Assembly (NCBI GenBank): GCA_963920635.1
Contig: OY987307.1
Coordinates: forward strand, 19,979,735 to 20,043,734
Reading direction: 5' to 3'
Length of the DNA stretch: 64,000 nt
Source: Pseudeuparius sepicola
Taxonomy: Eukaryota > Arthropoda > Insecta > Coleoptera > Anthribidae
The notes below the pieces were generated by a model. The model had not been told where the DNA came from. It saw only the letters and a list, made by a program, of their open reading frames with translations, and searched no databases. Position 1 is the stretch's first letter, and each line of letters starts with the position of its first letter. Positions 32,191-43,560 of the stretch are shown here, in pieces. The position numbers were made by a program, and so were the translations under genes.

Positions 32191-33789
32191 TATACTTACT
32201 TGTTCTACGACTGTTATTATACCTAAGTGTTCAAATTAGTTTGTTATAATTCAATTATTTTGAACATGAACAAGTAGGTATTAAATTTAAGATAAATCGA
32301 TACACACGTGCATAAATATTGTAACTGACAAAAGTCTACTTTTTAGGAGAGAGGTGTGAAAATTTTATGTTTAACTAAGGGTCATTTTTGTACTTTTTTC
32401 AATAGAAGGCTTTTAGATGAGTGGGTATTAACTACTATATAGTTACTTTTTCGAAAAAATAATATTTCTATCTTTTCTGTAGGTAATTACAATTCCAAAA
32501 ATTTCATCATTACCCCGGTAAAAGTATGCGCAGTCCTTTACAACGTTTTCCCAGGGTACAATTTTAAATATTAGAACATACTATGTATTCGATTTCAGAC
32601 AATTTCCGTGCGAAAGAACCTCAGAAAGTGTGGCTTTCTTAAAACAGATAATTTCATCTGTTTGATCTAACATACACATCATGCAAAAATTAAATGGCTG
32701 CAGTAAATTATTGTAAAACAGGTAGAAATGGAAAATGGACTTCTTTTGGTCTACAATAAGTAAGTACCTATTTACTTTCCAAAATTGTAAACGTATCGTG
32801 TCTCAATAAAATTTCACTATTCAACACCTCTTAGAAATTATGACTCTCGAATGCCGGTGGTTGAGGTTACACAATCGCTATCAAAATGGCGGTGATATAT
32901 TTGGTGATACATAGTGTACAAACGTTATTCTACCTCTGTTCTAAGTGCCCTAGCTCGAAGCAAGATTGGCACTGTCTTACATGTCAATTAATAATGTTAA
33001 GTATGTTAGGTGGTGTTGGGTAGTTTTTAGGATAATATAGTGTTGTTGATACTACTTATTTAAATAGCTACATTTATTATTTGAACACACCTGTAACTGG
33101 GAGTAGATCCTGTTGTGTTGTGAATAAATAAATAAATAAATAACAAAATAAATAAATAAATAAGTAAACAAAAATGACATTACCTTTAAAAAATCTTTTG
33201 ATTTTCCATGCAAAAATATTGTAAGTAGCGTTACTATGTTTTAGTAGTAGAACTAATGGAAGAACTTAAACTCTAAATGCCTTTATAACGTAAATTATAA
33301 GAATTATTGGAATTATAATTATCTTTACTATGTTTTTACCGTTGAAAACGTCCATTTTGCCCGACACAATGGGATGACACATCAAATAATTTGGGAAAAT
33401 AAAGCGAAATTGTATATTTTTATCCAAAAATATACCTACTGTACCTAGACCTCATAAATGGAAAAAAGTGAAAATATCAAATGTCTCTTGCAATGTTTTT
33501 GCATGCGTTGATCGAAATTTCAACAAAATATTTCTTATTTATACTTATTTACAATATAGACCGGGAGATAGTGACATATTTTTGGACGTGATTTTACTCA
33601 GTATGCCTTTCAAAGGGCATTATGTTGCGTATATTCTCACAATAATAAGGTATGAATCAGTGTTGTTCTTAGTTCTTCATATATGGAAAAGTGAGTTTTC
33701 ATTTAGGTATTCGAAAAATATATGTGTTTTGATATGATTTTAGTCAGGCTGCCATGTGTTTTATAATGAAGTTCAAAATAGCCACTGAT
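32191..33789. other. AT-rich DNA with an (AAAT)n microsatellite
   Basis: An AAATAAAT run lies at about 33122-33163. The 89-codon frame at 33468-33737 has no domain and no splice context. No gene supported. Confidence 0.45.
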
Positions 33790-33930
33790 GTAATGTGTCG
33801 AGATACATGTATCTAGATACTTTTTATGTGCCTAGATACATATCTAGATACCTACTTACAAAAATCAGGATCTGCTTTAGTATCTAGATCCTTTTGAAAG
33901 TATCTAGATACTTAGAAACTAGACACATTT
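33790..33930. repeat. Cluster of ATCTAGAT palindromes
   Basis: GTATCTAGATAC-type palindromes recur about seven times in 140 bp, in phases that do not form a simple tandem repeat. Such clusters are typical of subterminal transposase-binding regions of hAT-like elements. A matching second end was not found. Confidence 0.6.
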
Positions 33931-34843
33931 TTTTAGCCAAGATGCCAAGGCGTGCCACGTACCTATATTTAATTTTAAAAAATAAACTACACAAATAATA
34001 AAATGGGGTGTGATTTAGTGATTTTTTAAAAAATACCGTACTTAAAGTACCTACTCAGTGCTCACTTTGGAGTGACGTACACACGGTAAACTACTACCCA
34101 CAACTTATTTTGTTTAGTGACAATATAAACTTCACATTGTTGTTGTTGTAAAAAAGCGTATACAATGTGGTACATTCCCCAACTAAAAACATACAATGAT
34201 GCTTGTTAACAGTCGTAGAAAAAAATCTGTCCCTGCTGCGCCTCCGTATGTATAATTTACGTAGGTACTAGCCAGCACGACCGAAAGGATAAGTGAAATT
34301 TTGAGGTGCCCTGTTAGTTTGGTTTGTGTATAGAGAATTGTAAAAAAAGGTTTTTAATTTTTTAGTGAAAAGGTCTATTGAACAATACCTACAAAAGAAT
34401 AAATCCTCAACATTCACAAGAAAACTATTTCCCCAATGGGAACATTGACAAGTGAGTATTATTCCATACCTCCGAAGATAATTCCATGAATTAGCTTCTC
34501 ATCGAAAAGATTAAATAATATCTAGAGAATAGAAATTTCGCTTTCCCATATTATTCTCGAATTTTGATGATCACATTCTATGGCTTTTACAAAAAATATG
34601 AATTCCTCCGAAATACCTACTGGTTCTCACAGCGAAGACCACCAACCAGACCTTCAGAGTTTCCTTCGGTGCCCAAACGACCGTCATAATTAACGCTGCT
34701 TATGAGATAAATAACACAATTACTCAAAACGCCCATTATGAATATTAATTCCTTAGGAATCCCGTAGGCGTAACAATAGGACGAAGTCCTGGTGTTCGCT
34801 TATTGCGATATCGTCGAGTGTAATTAATAGACGACCGTTGGTA
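33931..34843. other. AT-rich DNA, no gene seen
   Basis: No coding or RNA signal supported. Confidence 0.4.
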
Positions 34844-35339
34844 GGGTAAATGTGTATAAGAGTACGCACAGGCATAAGAGTACGCACCAGCACTATTTAA
34901 TATATACCGCCATCTACTGGTTCTTTTAAAAGGTACATTATAATTCTAGCGCCAATTTATGGAAGTATCACCAGCGAAAATCTGCGTTACCGACAGTGTT
35001 TTTACAGTATGGCCGTTCCAAAATTTCATAGTGTCGCACTGTAATTGTAAGCAGTCGAGATATTAGACTTTTTAAAGGTAAATATTGACGCTACTATATA
35101 TTAAATGTTTTGTTGAGCTTTTGTATGTTATGGATATCACTTTTGTAGTTAAAAAATATAGAAAACATATTTTCTGCAAAAGAAATATGCTAAAACATGA
35201 AATTTCACGTGAATGTATAAGAGTACGCAACGGTCGTTGTCTTAAGAGTACGCAGTGCGTACTCTTATACATAATATTTTATAATTGTGGCAGTATTCAA
35301 AAGTAGAAAAAATAGCAAAGAGAAAATTAGTACCTAGTT

Positions 35340-35544
35340 GCGCAAAATCTAAATCATTGCAGAAGCAAAAAACTAAGAAAGTCAAAGAATCCCACGAAGA
35401 TGCGACTTGCCCGGGATATGGAGATTTATATTCGAAATCCGATGAAGACTAGATTATGTGTTCTCAGTGCAATAAGATTGGTGGCATGAATCCTGCACAA
35501 CGTATGTAACTGGACAATTCACTTGTTTTCATTGTGAAGAGTGA
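35340..35544 (+). pseudogene. C-terminal PHD-like zinc finger of a pogo-type transposase
   Basis: A basic linker (KSKSLQKQKTKKVKES) leads to DATCPGYGDLYSKSDED, a stop where Trp is usual, IMCSQCNK, then a frame change to WWHESCTTYVTGQFTCFHCE and a stop at 35542-35544. The Cys/His spacing (C-x2-x, C-x2-C, H-x3-C, C-x2-C) follows the CxxCGELYSES...WIxCxxCxxWxHExC finger that ends many pogo/Tigger-type transposases in insects. The second Cys is Tyr. A nonsense codon and a frameshift show it is decayed. Confidence 0.65.
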
Positions 35545-35636
35545 CAATTTACTTTTGACATTTTTTACGGCAATTATTTAACCTTTAATTAATAACGTAC
35601 CAAATATCTAAGATGTTAGTTTCTAACATTACTATA

Positions 35637-36555
35637 CAGGGTGTTATTTAAGTACTTAGCCAAACTTCAAGTGGAGATTCTTTGAGTGATTTTAAGATGA
35701 AAAGTTTATATAAACAGAAGTCCATTATCGCTTAATTTTCAAGATAAAGGTTGTCAATTTTTTTTTTAATCTTTTTTCAACAACATCTTAATAATCCTTT
35801 AGCCGATTTTGCTTAAATCTCACAGTGTTATTTACTATTTACATTAGAGAGGGGCTAATTTAGCCCTGAGTAGATTCAAATTATTAAGTCCAGTGGCGTC
35901 CCGGGGGCACCATGACAAATATTTTTGGTCTCTTGAATTTGTTCGTGTCGTGCTTCGTTTTCGAGAGAAAAAATAAAAACCACTGTATTGCATGTCATTG
36001 CTTTGCTGTTGCGTTGCTGTTTTCTCGAAAACGAAGCAAGATACGAACAAGATTCAAGAGACCAAAAAGTTGTGGTATCTTGCTTCGTTTTCGAGAAAGC
36101 AGCAATGCAACAGCAAAATAGTGACATGCAATAAATTGGTTTTTATTTTTTCTCTTGAAAACGAAGCACGACACAAAAAAAATCAAGAACCCAAAAAGTT
36201 TTATTCTTAGTTCCTTAATGCTTGAAAAATATAAAAGTTTTAAAAAAGTCAGTGACGCACATTTTTTTTCATAAATATTTGTCACGGTGCCCCCCGGGAC
36301 GCCACTGGACTTAATAATTTGAATCTACTTAGGGCTAAATTAACCCCTCTCTACCGTAAATAAGGCTGCCAGATTTAAACAAAATCGGCTACAGGATTAT
36401 TAAGATGTTGTTGAAAAAAGATTTAAAAAAAAGGTTGACAACCTTTATCTTGAAAATTAAGCGATAATGGACTTCTGTTTATATAAACTTTTCGTCTTAA
36501 AATCACTCAAAGAATCTCCACTTGAAGTTTGGCTAAGTACTTAAATAACACCCTT
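35637..36555. mobile_element. Fold-back element, TATA|CAGGGTG left end, nested in the pogo-like relic
   Basis: Starts CAGGGTGTTATTTAAGTACT; the right end is ACACCCTT (changed from ACACCCTG). Arms of roughly 250 bp pair through AACTTCAAGTGGAGATTCTT, ACAGAAGTCCATTATCGCTT and GATTCAAATTATTAAGTC. The centre is itself palindromic (35891-36307). Confidence 0.8.
35891..36307. repeat. CAGTGGCG-ended palindrome inside the fold-back
   Basis: Ends CAGTGGCGTCCCGGGGGCAC and its inverse are hAT-like, with about 34 bp of inverted repeat plus internal inverted TTTTCGAGAAAACGAAGC blocks. The bases outside are inverted (ATTAAGTC / GACTTAAT) rather than a direct target duplication, so either it sits exactly at the old palindrome centre or it became part of the palindrome later. 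ORFs on both strands here (for example 35912-36121) are mirror by-products. Confidence 0.6.
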
Positions 36556-36911
36556 TATTTTTATATATGCCCAATGCCCATATACATTCAGTAAATAAAA
36601 TGTACTTGCGTATGTTTTAGTTTTGCTTAATTATATAATCTCTAACAACTGGCTAACTATAACATGCGTACTCATAGACATTCATCTGCGGACTCTTATA
36701 CAAATGTGTGTATAAGAGTACGCACTTGCAGAAGTGGCAATAAAGTTTTAAATCTCAGGTTTATATAACAATATACAAGAAAAATGGTTGAAAACGTGTT
36801 ACAAAACAATCACTTACCTAAACAAAACGTAAAAACATGCCTTCAGGTATAAAATGCAAAAGTTATTGTATCTTATTCACTAAGTGCGTACTCTTACACA
36901 CATTTACCCTA

Positions 36912-37396
36912 TCATATATATTCGGTTTTCGCGGGGAATAATGTGCTGCAAAGGTTGTTAATAAATGTTGGTGTTGACATTGGGCGTGGAAAGATGAACA
37001 GTTGTGCTTTAACAGGTGTAGGTATTGTGGAATGTGGTTATGAGAAGCAATTGAATTAATCATCTTCATGTTCTCCATAAATTAAAAAGTCTTTAGTTCA
37101 TAGTCAATATTTTGCAAATTTCCAACTCTCTTCATGTAATAATAGAGGATCGGAAAGCTGGATTTACAAATACCAAAATAACTATGGACCCTGGTTTTGT
37201 CTTCAGTCTTAGGGATTAGTTACAGAAATATACTCTGTGCCTATAGTAGGTTCAGGTGTATAAGTACCTACAATATCTTTATGTTTTTTTATTTTTTTTG
37301 TTATGACGACGTAACACAAACTTCTCCTTTATTTTTAACAAAATGCCATTTTTAAGCTTATCTTAATCTTATTTATAATTATTTATATTTATGCTT
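36912..37396. other. AT-rich DNA, no gene seen
   Basis: A 71-codon minus frame with no features. Nothing supported. Confidence 0.4.
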
Positions 37397-37860
37397 TGTA
37401 AAAACAAGACCGAGTTATAGGAGGCGCACAGCTCTCAATAATATTATACAAATTTTATTTAAATGCTCTAAAAAAGAATAAAATAAACTTTGAAATAATC
37501 CAAACCAAAGCAAACTAATAACTTTGTTACACACAAAACAACACCACACAAAACCAAGATTCGTAAAATAAAGCGCAATCGTTATTTCCGTGCACGGCAC
37601 TGGTTATACTGGCCTAACTGGCCCACGTCGACACCCGCTCCGTGGATCCTCGAAACGCCGACCAATCAAATCGCTACGTTCGCTTTCTTATTGGCTGCCT
37701 CCTTGACTACGTCGACGTCGATCGCATAAAAACCTTTGAATTTTGTACGGGTGATTTCTGCTGATACATCTGGTATTTTTACCAGTAGCAGAGTGTGGTA
37801 AATGCTATGAAATAGATCGCGCGCCTATATCATTGTGTTCCAAGTGAGTTCATTTATACT
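37397..37860 (+). repeat. 460-bp dispersed repeat with CCAAT and TATA-like boxes, copy A
   Basis: Three collinear copies exist: here, 46450-46910 and 50700-51180. Shared blocks include TGCTTTGTAAAA, ATACAAATTTTATTTAAATG, TTCCGTGCACGGCACTGGTT, ACTGGCCTAACTGGCCCAC, CGACCAATCAAATCGCTACG, ATTGGCTGCCTCCTTGACTA, a TATA-like CGCATAAAAAC, and GGTAAATGCTATGAAATAGA. CCAAT, ATTGG and TATA-like boxes in promoter order suggest a solo LTR or a promoter-bearing short element. No coding sequence. Confidence 0.75.
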
Positions 37861-39177
37861 ATACATTTTATGTTTCTTATTTCTACACAAATCTTGTTTT
37901 ATATTCCAATAAACCCTTGAAAAATCGAGTTTTGGGACAATTTTAAAATCCTTGTGATCTAACACAAACTTCTCCTTTTTTTTATTCATATTATGATCAT
38001 CCTCAAATTTTATCATGTAGTTTTTTTGGGTGGGCACTTGCCCACCCGAAAAATTGAAATATCTATGAAAACGTGCCTTCATTTATGGAAACTGAAAATA
38101 ATACAGTGAGGTGCACACTCGAAAAAACTTCTTTGTGCCCTAAAAAATTAATACAACTATAATATTTGTATTATAGTAGTTACAGCGCCGTAGATAAGGG
38201 GAGGGATTGTGGGTTCAAATCCCCCTCGTAGAAAAAAATAGGAAAAAATAAATCATGATGATGTGATTCTGTAATGTCCTGTGCCTCATTTAAACTCTTT
38301 GTGCTCAAAATTACAAGAAAATTTCGCCTGCTGCGCATTTTAGTGGACAACCATCTTTACTTTTTTCAATACCAGCTTTAAGAAACCATAAAAAAATTTG
38401 TAGGTATATACCCAGGTTAATTTATGTAAAAGTTAGATACCTATAATGTGGCTTTTTGGAATAAGTAAATTGATATTAATATTAAAAGTTAAATGAATGA
38501 ATTTGTGTCACAAAAATTTTATAGACAGTAACTTGCATTTTTACTTCCACATCACTATAATAATGTTAATGAGTGTCGTTATTGATAACAAATGAATCGT
38601 TGTCAGTTAAAAATGAACAATAAACTGTAACTTTGTTGACACTTTTCTTTTCTATATTCTAACCTAATTTTTGGCGTCTGCACAAAATGACTGTGGGCAG
38701 TACTGGGCAGGTTGCTACGATTTTTGTTCCATTCACTTAAATTGTTTGGCCTTGAAAACTTTCCTGCGGAGCAATTTTTAACCACAAAAAATTATCTTTT
38801 TATTTTGTAAACCTCCCTCTCCAACGACAAATCAACCCTTCTCCCCATCCCCCAAACTTCCAATTGGTGCCCACCTCCAAATAAGTAGCAACTCAAGGTG
38901 CCCACCCTGAGAAAACATGCTGGCGACGCCAGTGTTCAAGCCACTGCTAAAACAAAACGACATACTTCACAAACCCATATTATAGCTTAGGGAGTAGCTT
39001 GTATCACTTCTCTTCTCTATAAACCATAAACGTGTCGATGATAAAGGATTTTACAGTCATGTTTGGTCGGAGCTTCTACCTTACTATAAACCCCAGTGCT
39101 CTCGCCAAATTTTCAAAAGTTCAAAGGCGTAATATAGGCAAAGATAATTCAACCATTAAGCTGGAAATAAAACGTCA
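37861..39177. other. Mostly unassigned DNA
   Basis: No gene. GGGTGGGCACTTGCCCACCC (38028-38047) is a 20-bp near-palindrome; GGTGCCCACCCT at 38899-38910 may be a related inverted end. Confidence 0.4.
38165..38225 (+). other. B-box / tRNA-like T-arm remnant
   Basis: GTGGGTTCAAATCCCCCTCG resembles a tRNA T-arm (B box GGTTCAAATCC) and is followed by an A-rich tail. No convincing D or anticodon arm, so at most a SINE fragment. Confidence 0.3.
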
Positions 39178-39415
39178 TCAAAAGTATGTTCAGTTAACTG
39201 TTTCAATAGAATTTGATTTACAACTAGCTGGAAAAACTAGCGAGTTTGAAAGGTTTACAAAAAATATATAACTAATTTCGCAGCTATGACTTTTAAAATA
39301 GTGTGATTAGTGTCTATTTACCCTTTCAAATAAATAACCCTTTTAAATCGATTAGCTTTTCCAGCTAGCTATAAAATTGTATTGATACAGGCAACTGAAC
39401 ATACTTCCCCTTCCT
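39178..39415. repeat. Imperfect inverted repeat, about 75-bp arms
   Basis: AAGTATGTTCAGTTAACTG...AACTAGCTGGAAAAACTAGC (39181-39250) pairs with GCTTTTCCAGCTAGCTATAA...CAACTGAACATACTT (39354-39409). It is an old MITE or fold-back, next to the hAT insertion. The 79-codon frame at 39032-39271 overlaps it and is not supported. Confidence 0.65.
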
Positions 39416-39454
39416 CAATCAACGCTTATAGGCACCGATATCTTCGATGGGAAC

Positions 39455-42360
39455 CAGTGGCGGATCTAGACCCTAAAAATTAAGGGGGGCCCAAAAAATA
39501 AAACTAAAGTATGAAGTATGAGTTTTTTTTAATGTACGCATTAACAACAGCTAATCCATAAAAGTATCAGGTCCGAATCAGGTCACAACGTAAAAAATCT
39601 TTAAAAATGTAAACAAAAACAAAAAATAAATTCTAAAATAAGCACTATTATAAAACCTTTTAGTTGTTTATTTTATAACAAAATGTAAACTATTATAAAA
39701 TAGATATATTGCCTAAGTATGCACGGCGCCTAATGTAACATTCAAAAAATATATGTTTAATATAAAACAATAAAACCTAATAACTAATGGAACATCATTT
39801 TTCTGTTCCTACTATTTATGAAGCAACTTAGGATTTGTTCCATATAGTCTTTATTTTCCAAAATTTCTGACACAGTTTCATGTTCAATAGCCATTAAAGC
39901 AACACCCACTAGACGTTCCTGCCCCATAGTACTCCTGAGGTAGGTCTTAAGGCGCTTTAAAACAGAAAAAAAAACGTTCTGCTGAAGCAGACGTTACAGG
40001 ACAACTCAGGAGCAACTCGAACAATTGCCATACTAAAAACAGCATTTCTTTCATGTCGTTTTTTAACAAAACCTCTGCGCATTTTTCGATATTTACAGTA
40101 GCTAAATCTGTTATTGCTTTTTTCATAAAATTTTTATAAATATTGAGTTGATTAATTAAATTATCATCTGTGCTACTAAGTTTATAAAATGTGTTTACAA
40201 TATTTACATGACTCTCATTTAATTCCCGGGTTAATTCGGTTAAAATTGTTGTAATTTTATTAACAAAGGAATAATCGTTTTCTGAAAAACGTTTGTTTAA
40301 ATTACCAACAACTTGATCTAAAGAGGCATAAAGTATATTTACTCTCATCATATGTTCCGTATCCGAAAAAGTAAATGACTCTGAAGGTCCAGTATCTATT
40401 TTCTTTGGAATTTTTCTTTTTCGGGGTAAGCTTATTTTTTTAACGTCAAAACCATATGTTTCAATTTGACTTACAATAGAATTCATTTTTTCAAGAAGCT
40501 TTTTAAACATATTTTCATTTCTATAGCTTTCTAAGGTGGTCAAAATCGCTTCTAATTTTGGGTAGACACTGTTGATTGTTACACTAGGCGATTGCAGATA
40601 TTTTGAGAAACTGTCAGTTAAACCTAAGATTAAATCTAAAACTAGCAAGGAAAAAATAAACTCTTCATCAAGCACTGATTTCAACAAACCAGAAGCATCT
40701 GCACCTACCTTGGGATTATTGGAATCATCTGAAATTACTGAAAGTGTTTGTGCAATGGCCGGTAATAAATTTAGCACAGTTTTTACAGCAACATGTCTTA
40801 CTGTCCATCTTGTTTGAGACAAACTTTTCAATGTTGTTACATTTGATTTAGAAGTAGTTTCTGACAAAATTTTTTGAAAAATATCATGGCGTTTTGCTGA
40901 TGCCTCTATAATATTGTACAATTTATTGACATCTGAGAGTGCATCTCGCAAATAATTTATATCTTCACAAAACCTAGCGATCGCTAAGTCTAATAAGTGA
41001 GCATGGCAATGAAAATAAAGAGCTCGAGGTTCGTCCTCACGAAATCTCGACGCTACACCGTTAAATCTACCGCTCATATTTGATGCACCGTCATATGCTT
41101 GCCCTCTCATTTTTGATAGTGGGATACCAATTTGTACTAAATATTCCTTTACCATGGAATGCAAATTCTCCCCGCTAGGAGAAGGACAATTTAAAAACCC
41201 AAGAAATTTTTCTTTAATTAAAAATGTGTTATTTTTTATAAAACAGTACCTAATCCCTATGGCCACTTGTTCGTCACTTGCTATATCAGTGGTTTCGTCC
41301 ACGATAAGGGAATAAAAACAAGATGTATTGACTTCTTCTACATTTTTTTTTAGAATAAAATCGCCTAAAATTTTAATCATCTCATTTTGAATGGTTTTAC
41401 TTGCGTAATTACAACTTTTGGAATTAAATAGGTCCTGAAATTTTTTTCCCTTATCGCGAACTCGTAACGCAACTAATTCTAAAAAGTTTCCTTTATTTAC
41501 TGATTCAATGCTTTCGTCATGTCCGCGATATGCTAAAGTTTGTTTCCCTATCCACAATATATTTTCAAACATAAATTTACAATAGTCGCGGTTTACTGCT
41601 ATTTCTTCTTGGTGATATGAATTCAACTGTGTAGCAACTGAATTTTTACCTGTGGTTTGGCTTTCTATAAAAAACTGAGAAGCCCTCTTATGCGTTTCGG
41701 ATTCTTCATGTTTCTTAAATTTTTCTAAAGCTTTTTTCCAATTATTTAAACCTTTCTCTACAAAAGCTGAATCAGAACGTCCTGGTAAGTGCGAACAAAA
41801 TAAACGGCAATAAAAGCAAAAAGCTGCGTCAATATTAATGCTGTATTCCAACCACGGGTAATGGTCATACCAAGATTTTTGGAAACTTCTTAGTTTCTTT
41901 TCTTTGCCATACTCAGTCTGTTTAAAGTCGGTTCGAGGTTGAAATGGCTCCAACGACATAAATTTGAAGCCATTACTTGGATCTCTAGGATTCACCTCTA
42001 TGCACTTGTTACTCTGATTCTGATTGGGGTTATTAATAATTTCGTTTGTAGTATTTTTTGTAGTATCGTTATATAAGTCTTTATTAGTCTTTAAGGACAC
42101 TACAAACACAAACACAGAAACTTCTGCAAAAAAACAACAACGCCATATTGAAATCTCAGCTGATTTGGCCTCGTTACAAAGCTGGTTAGTCGCCATCTAG
42201 CGAGAATATTTTTAATTAAAACAAGTATAAATGAGCTTCTATCAAGTAGATGGCGCTAGCTAGTCAGTCAGTTAATGGAAAATGGAAACTGTGTTTGGGG
42301 GTGTTTGAAAAAAATGGGGGGGCCTGGGCCCCCCCAGGCCCCCCCGTAGATCCGCCACTG
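39455..42360 (-). mobile_element. hAT transposon, 2906 bp, nearly complete
   Basis: Begins CAGTGGCGGATCTAGACCC and ends with the inverse of CAGTGGCGGATCTACGGG; 14 bp of the terminal repeat match exactly. A perfect 8-bp target duplication ATGGGAAC flanks it (39447-39454 and 42361-42368). Ends and duplication length are those of the hAT superfamily. It carries one long transposase frame on the minus strand. A palindromic GGGGGGCCTGGGCCCCCCCA lies just inside the right end. Exact flanks indicate a fairly recent insertion. Confidence 0.96.
39784..42196 (-). pseudogene. hAT transposase (ZMYM1-like, TTF finger + DUF4371 + dimerisation domain), one frameshift
   Basis: The 749-codon frame 42196-39947 is a hAT transposase of the type annotated in insects as zinc finger MYM-type 1-like. 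Residues about 88-175 are a TTF-type finger (WLEYSINIDAAFCFYCRLF, Cys127/Cys130, paired His near 163-170). Residues about 180-400 match DUF4371, with catalytic Asp300 in LIVDETTD and Asp369 in AYDGASNMSG, then YFHCHAHLLDLA. The last coded residues before the stop are PVTSASAER and a Phe run, the start of the hAT dimerisation motif. A run of nine A at 39966-39974 is one too long; after it another frame resumes with RLKTYLRSTMGQERLVGVAL and ends at the stop 39784-39786. So one +1 frameshift separates it from a full-length protein of about 800 residues. The first 40 residues are hydrophobic and atypical; the true start may be downstream. Confidence 0.93.
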
Positions 42361-42550
42361 ATGGGAACCTACATAATATAAGGTATGAGAAGTTAACAAG
42401 TAAGTTGTTTTTTTTAATTGTATTTATAGGTAGGTATTGTATTACTCAAAGGCACGTTAATAAATTAAAGCTTTTATCAATTTTAACATTTACAATTTTT
42501 AACCTGATTGACAATAGTTGTGCCTGCGACGAGTTCATTTTTTTGAAAAT

Positions 42551-43015
42551 TAAACGCCTGCCAATAATATGCACCAATGAAATGACATAATTTGTGAAAT
42601 CTTAACCAATCAGGTAATGATTTCAGCGAGAGTTCAACGCCTGCCAATATGAACCAATGAAATGACATAATTTGTGAAATCTTAACCAATCAGGTAATGA
42701 TTTCAGCGAGAGTTCAACGCCTGCCAATATGAACCAATGAAATGACATAATTTGTGAAATCTTAACCAATCAGGTAATGATTTCAGCGAGAGTTCAACGC
42801 CTGCCAATATGCACCAATGAAATGACATAATTTGTGAAATCTTAACCAATCAGGTAATGATTTCAGCGAGAGTTCAACGCCTGCCAATATGAACCAATGA
42901 AATGACATAATTTGTGAAATCTTAACCAATCAGGTAATGATTTCAGCGAGAGTTCAACGCCTGCCAATATGAACCAATGAAATGACATAATTTTTGAAAT
43001 ATTAACCAATCAGAT
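42551..43015 (+). repeat. 80-bp satellite, about six units
   Basis: TTCAACGCCTGCCAATATGA starts at 42633, 42713, 42793, 42873 and 42953 (exact 80-bp steps), with a variant unit at about 42553. Units are nearly identical, each containing two CCAAT words and a GATTTCAGCG box. The last unit decays into GATGACGAATACC. A single inverted unit occurs at about 52928-53008. Confidence 0.95.
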
Positions 43016-43560
43016 GACGAATACCACTAGTGTCATTTTCGCTGAAATCCTACTCTCTTAGTTACGTTTTAGTTACGTCCTTATTTGCAGTTGTTAAATC
43101 TTTTTTTAAATAATACCATTTGTTAATTTTACGAATTATAATCCCAAAGCTTCTTAGCATTGGGATTATAGTGAGTGATAAATTAACGAAAGGTATTATC
43201 TATTATTAGGCATACAACTCCTGGTATCCCTAATAATAGATAATACCACAGAATAAATAGCTTTACAACAGAAGCCTCCTTACGGACATGTGTCAGAAAT
43301 AAGCGAATCTCCATTTCAATTTACAGAAAGATAGACAGTATTTTAAGCATAAAGTTGGTTCCAAAACAATATCTTTGCTATGTAGATTAACGTAAAATCA
43401 AATAAAATGCACAATATTCATGTCTTTAGAAGATATTTCGCTAAAAAGCGAGTCTCCTTTTGACACATGTCGCTAAAGAATTGTCTGTACTACTCGTTAG
43501 TCTGTGATAATACCTTTCGTTAATTTATCACTCATTCTCATTATAATCTCAATCACTGGT
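43016..43560. repeat. Nested palindromes sharing TAAATTAACGAAAGGTATTAT
   Basis: AATACCATTTGTTAATTTT (43112) pairs with AAATTAACGAAAGGTATT (43180). GGTATTATCTATTATTAGG (about 43193) pairs with CCTAATAATAGATAATACC (about 43231). The block 43165-43202 recurs inverted at 43506-43545. GCTGAAATCCTACTCTCTTA (about 43041) also recurs inverted at about 52626. It is a composite of small fold-back elements related to the 52.1-53.0 kb repeat. Confidence 0.6.

Larger units (their letters stand above)
34844..36909 (+). mobile_element. Pogo-like (Tc1/mariner superfamily) element relic
   Basis: The ends GGGTAAATGTGTATAAGAGT and its inverse at 36885-36909 are flanked by TA on both sides (34842-34843, 36910-36911). 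The motif TAAGAGTACGCAC recurs inside both ends (34857, 34872, 35216, 35243, 36716 and elsewhere) in both orientations, consistent with transposase-binding repeats. The interior keeps a C-terminal zinc-finger fragment and has been invaded by the 35637-36555 fold-back. The DDE core is missing. Confidence 0.7.

Noticed and set aside
33468..33737. 89-codon frame
   Set aside because: AT-rich composition, no domain and no splice or promoter context.
35844..36285. Frames of 68-96 codons rich in Lys/Arg/Ser
   Set aside because: Products of the nested palindrome at 35891-36307.
38165..38225. tRNA gene from GGGTTCAAATCCCCC
   Set aside because: Only the T-arm is convincing; D and anticodon arms cannot be formed. 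Kept as a low-confidence remnant only.
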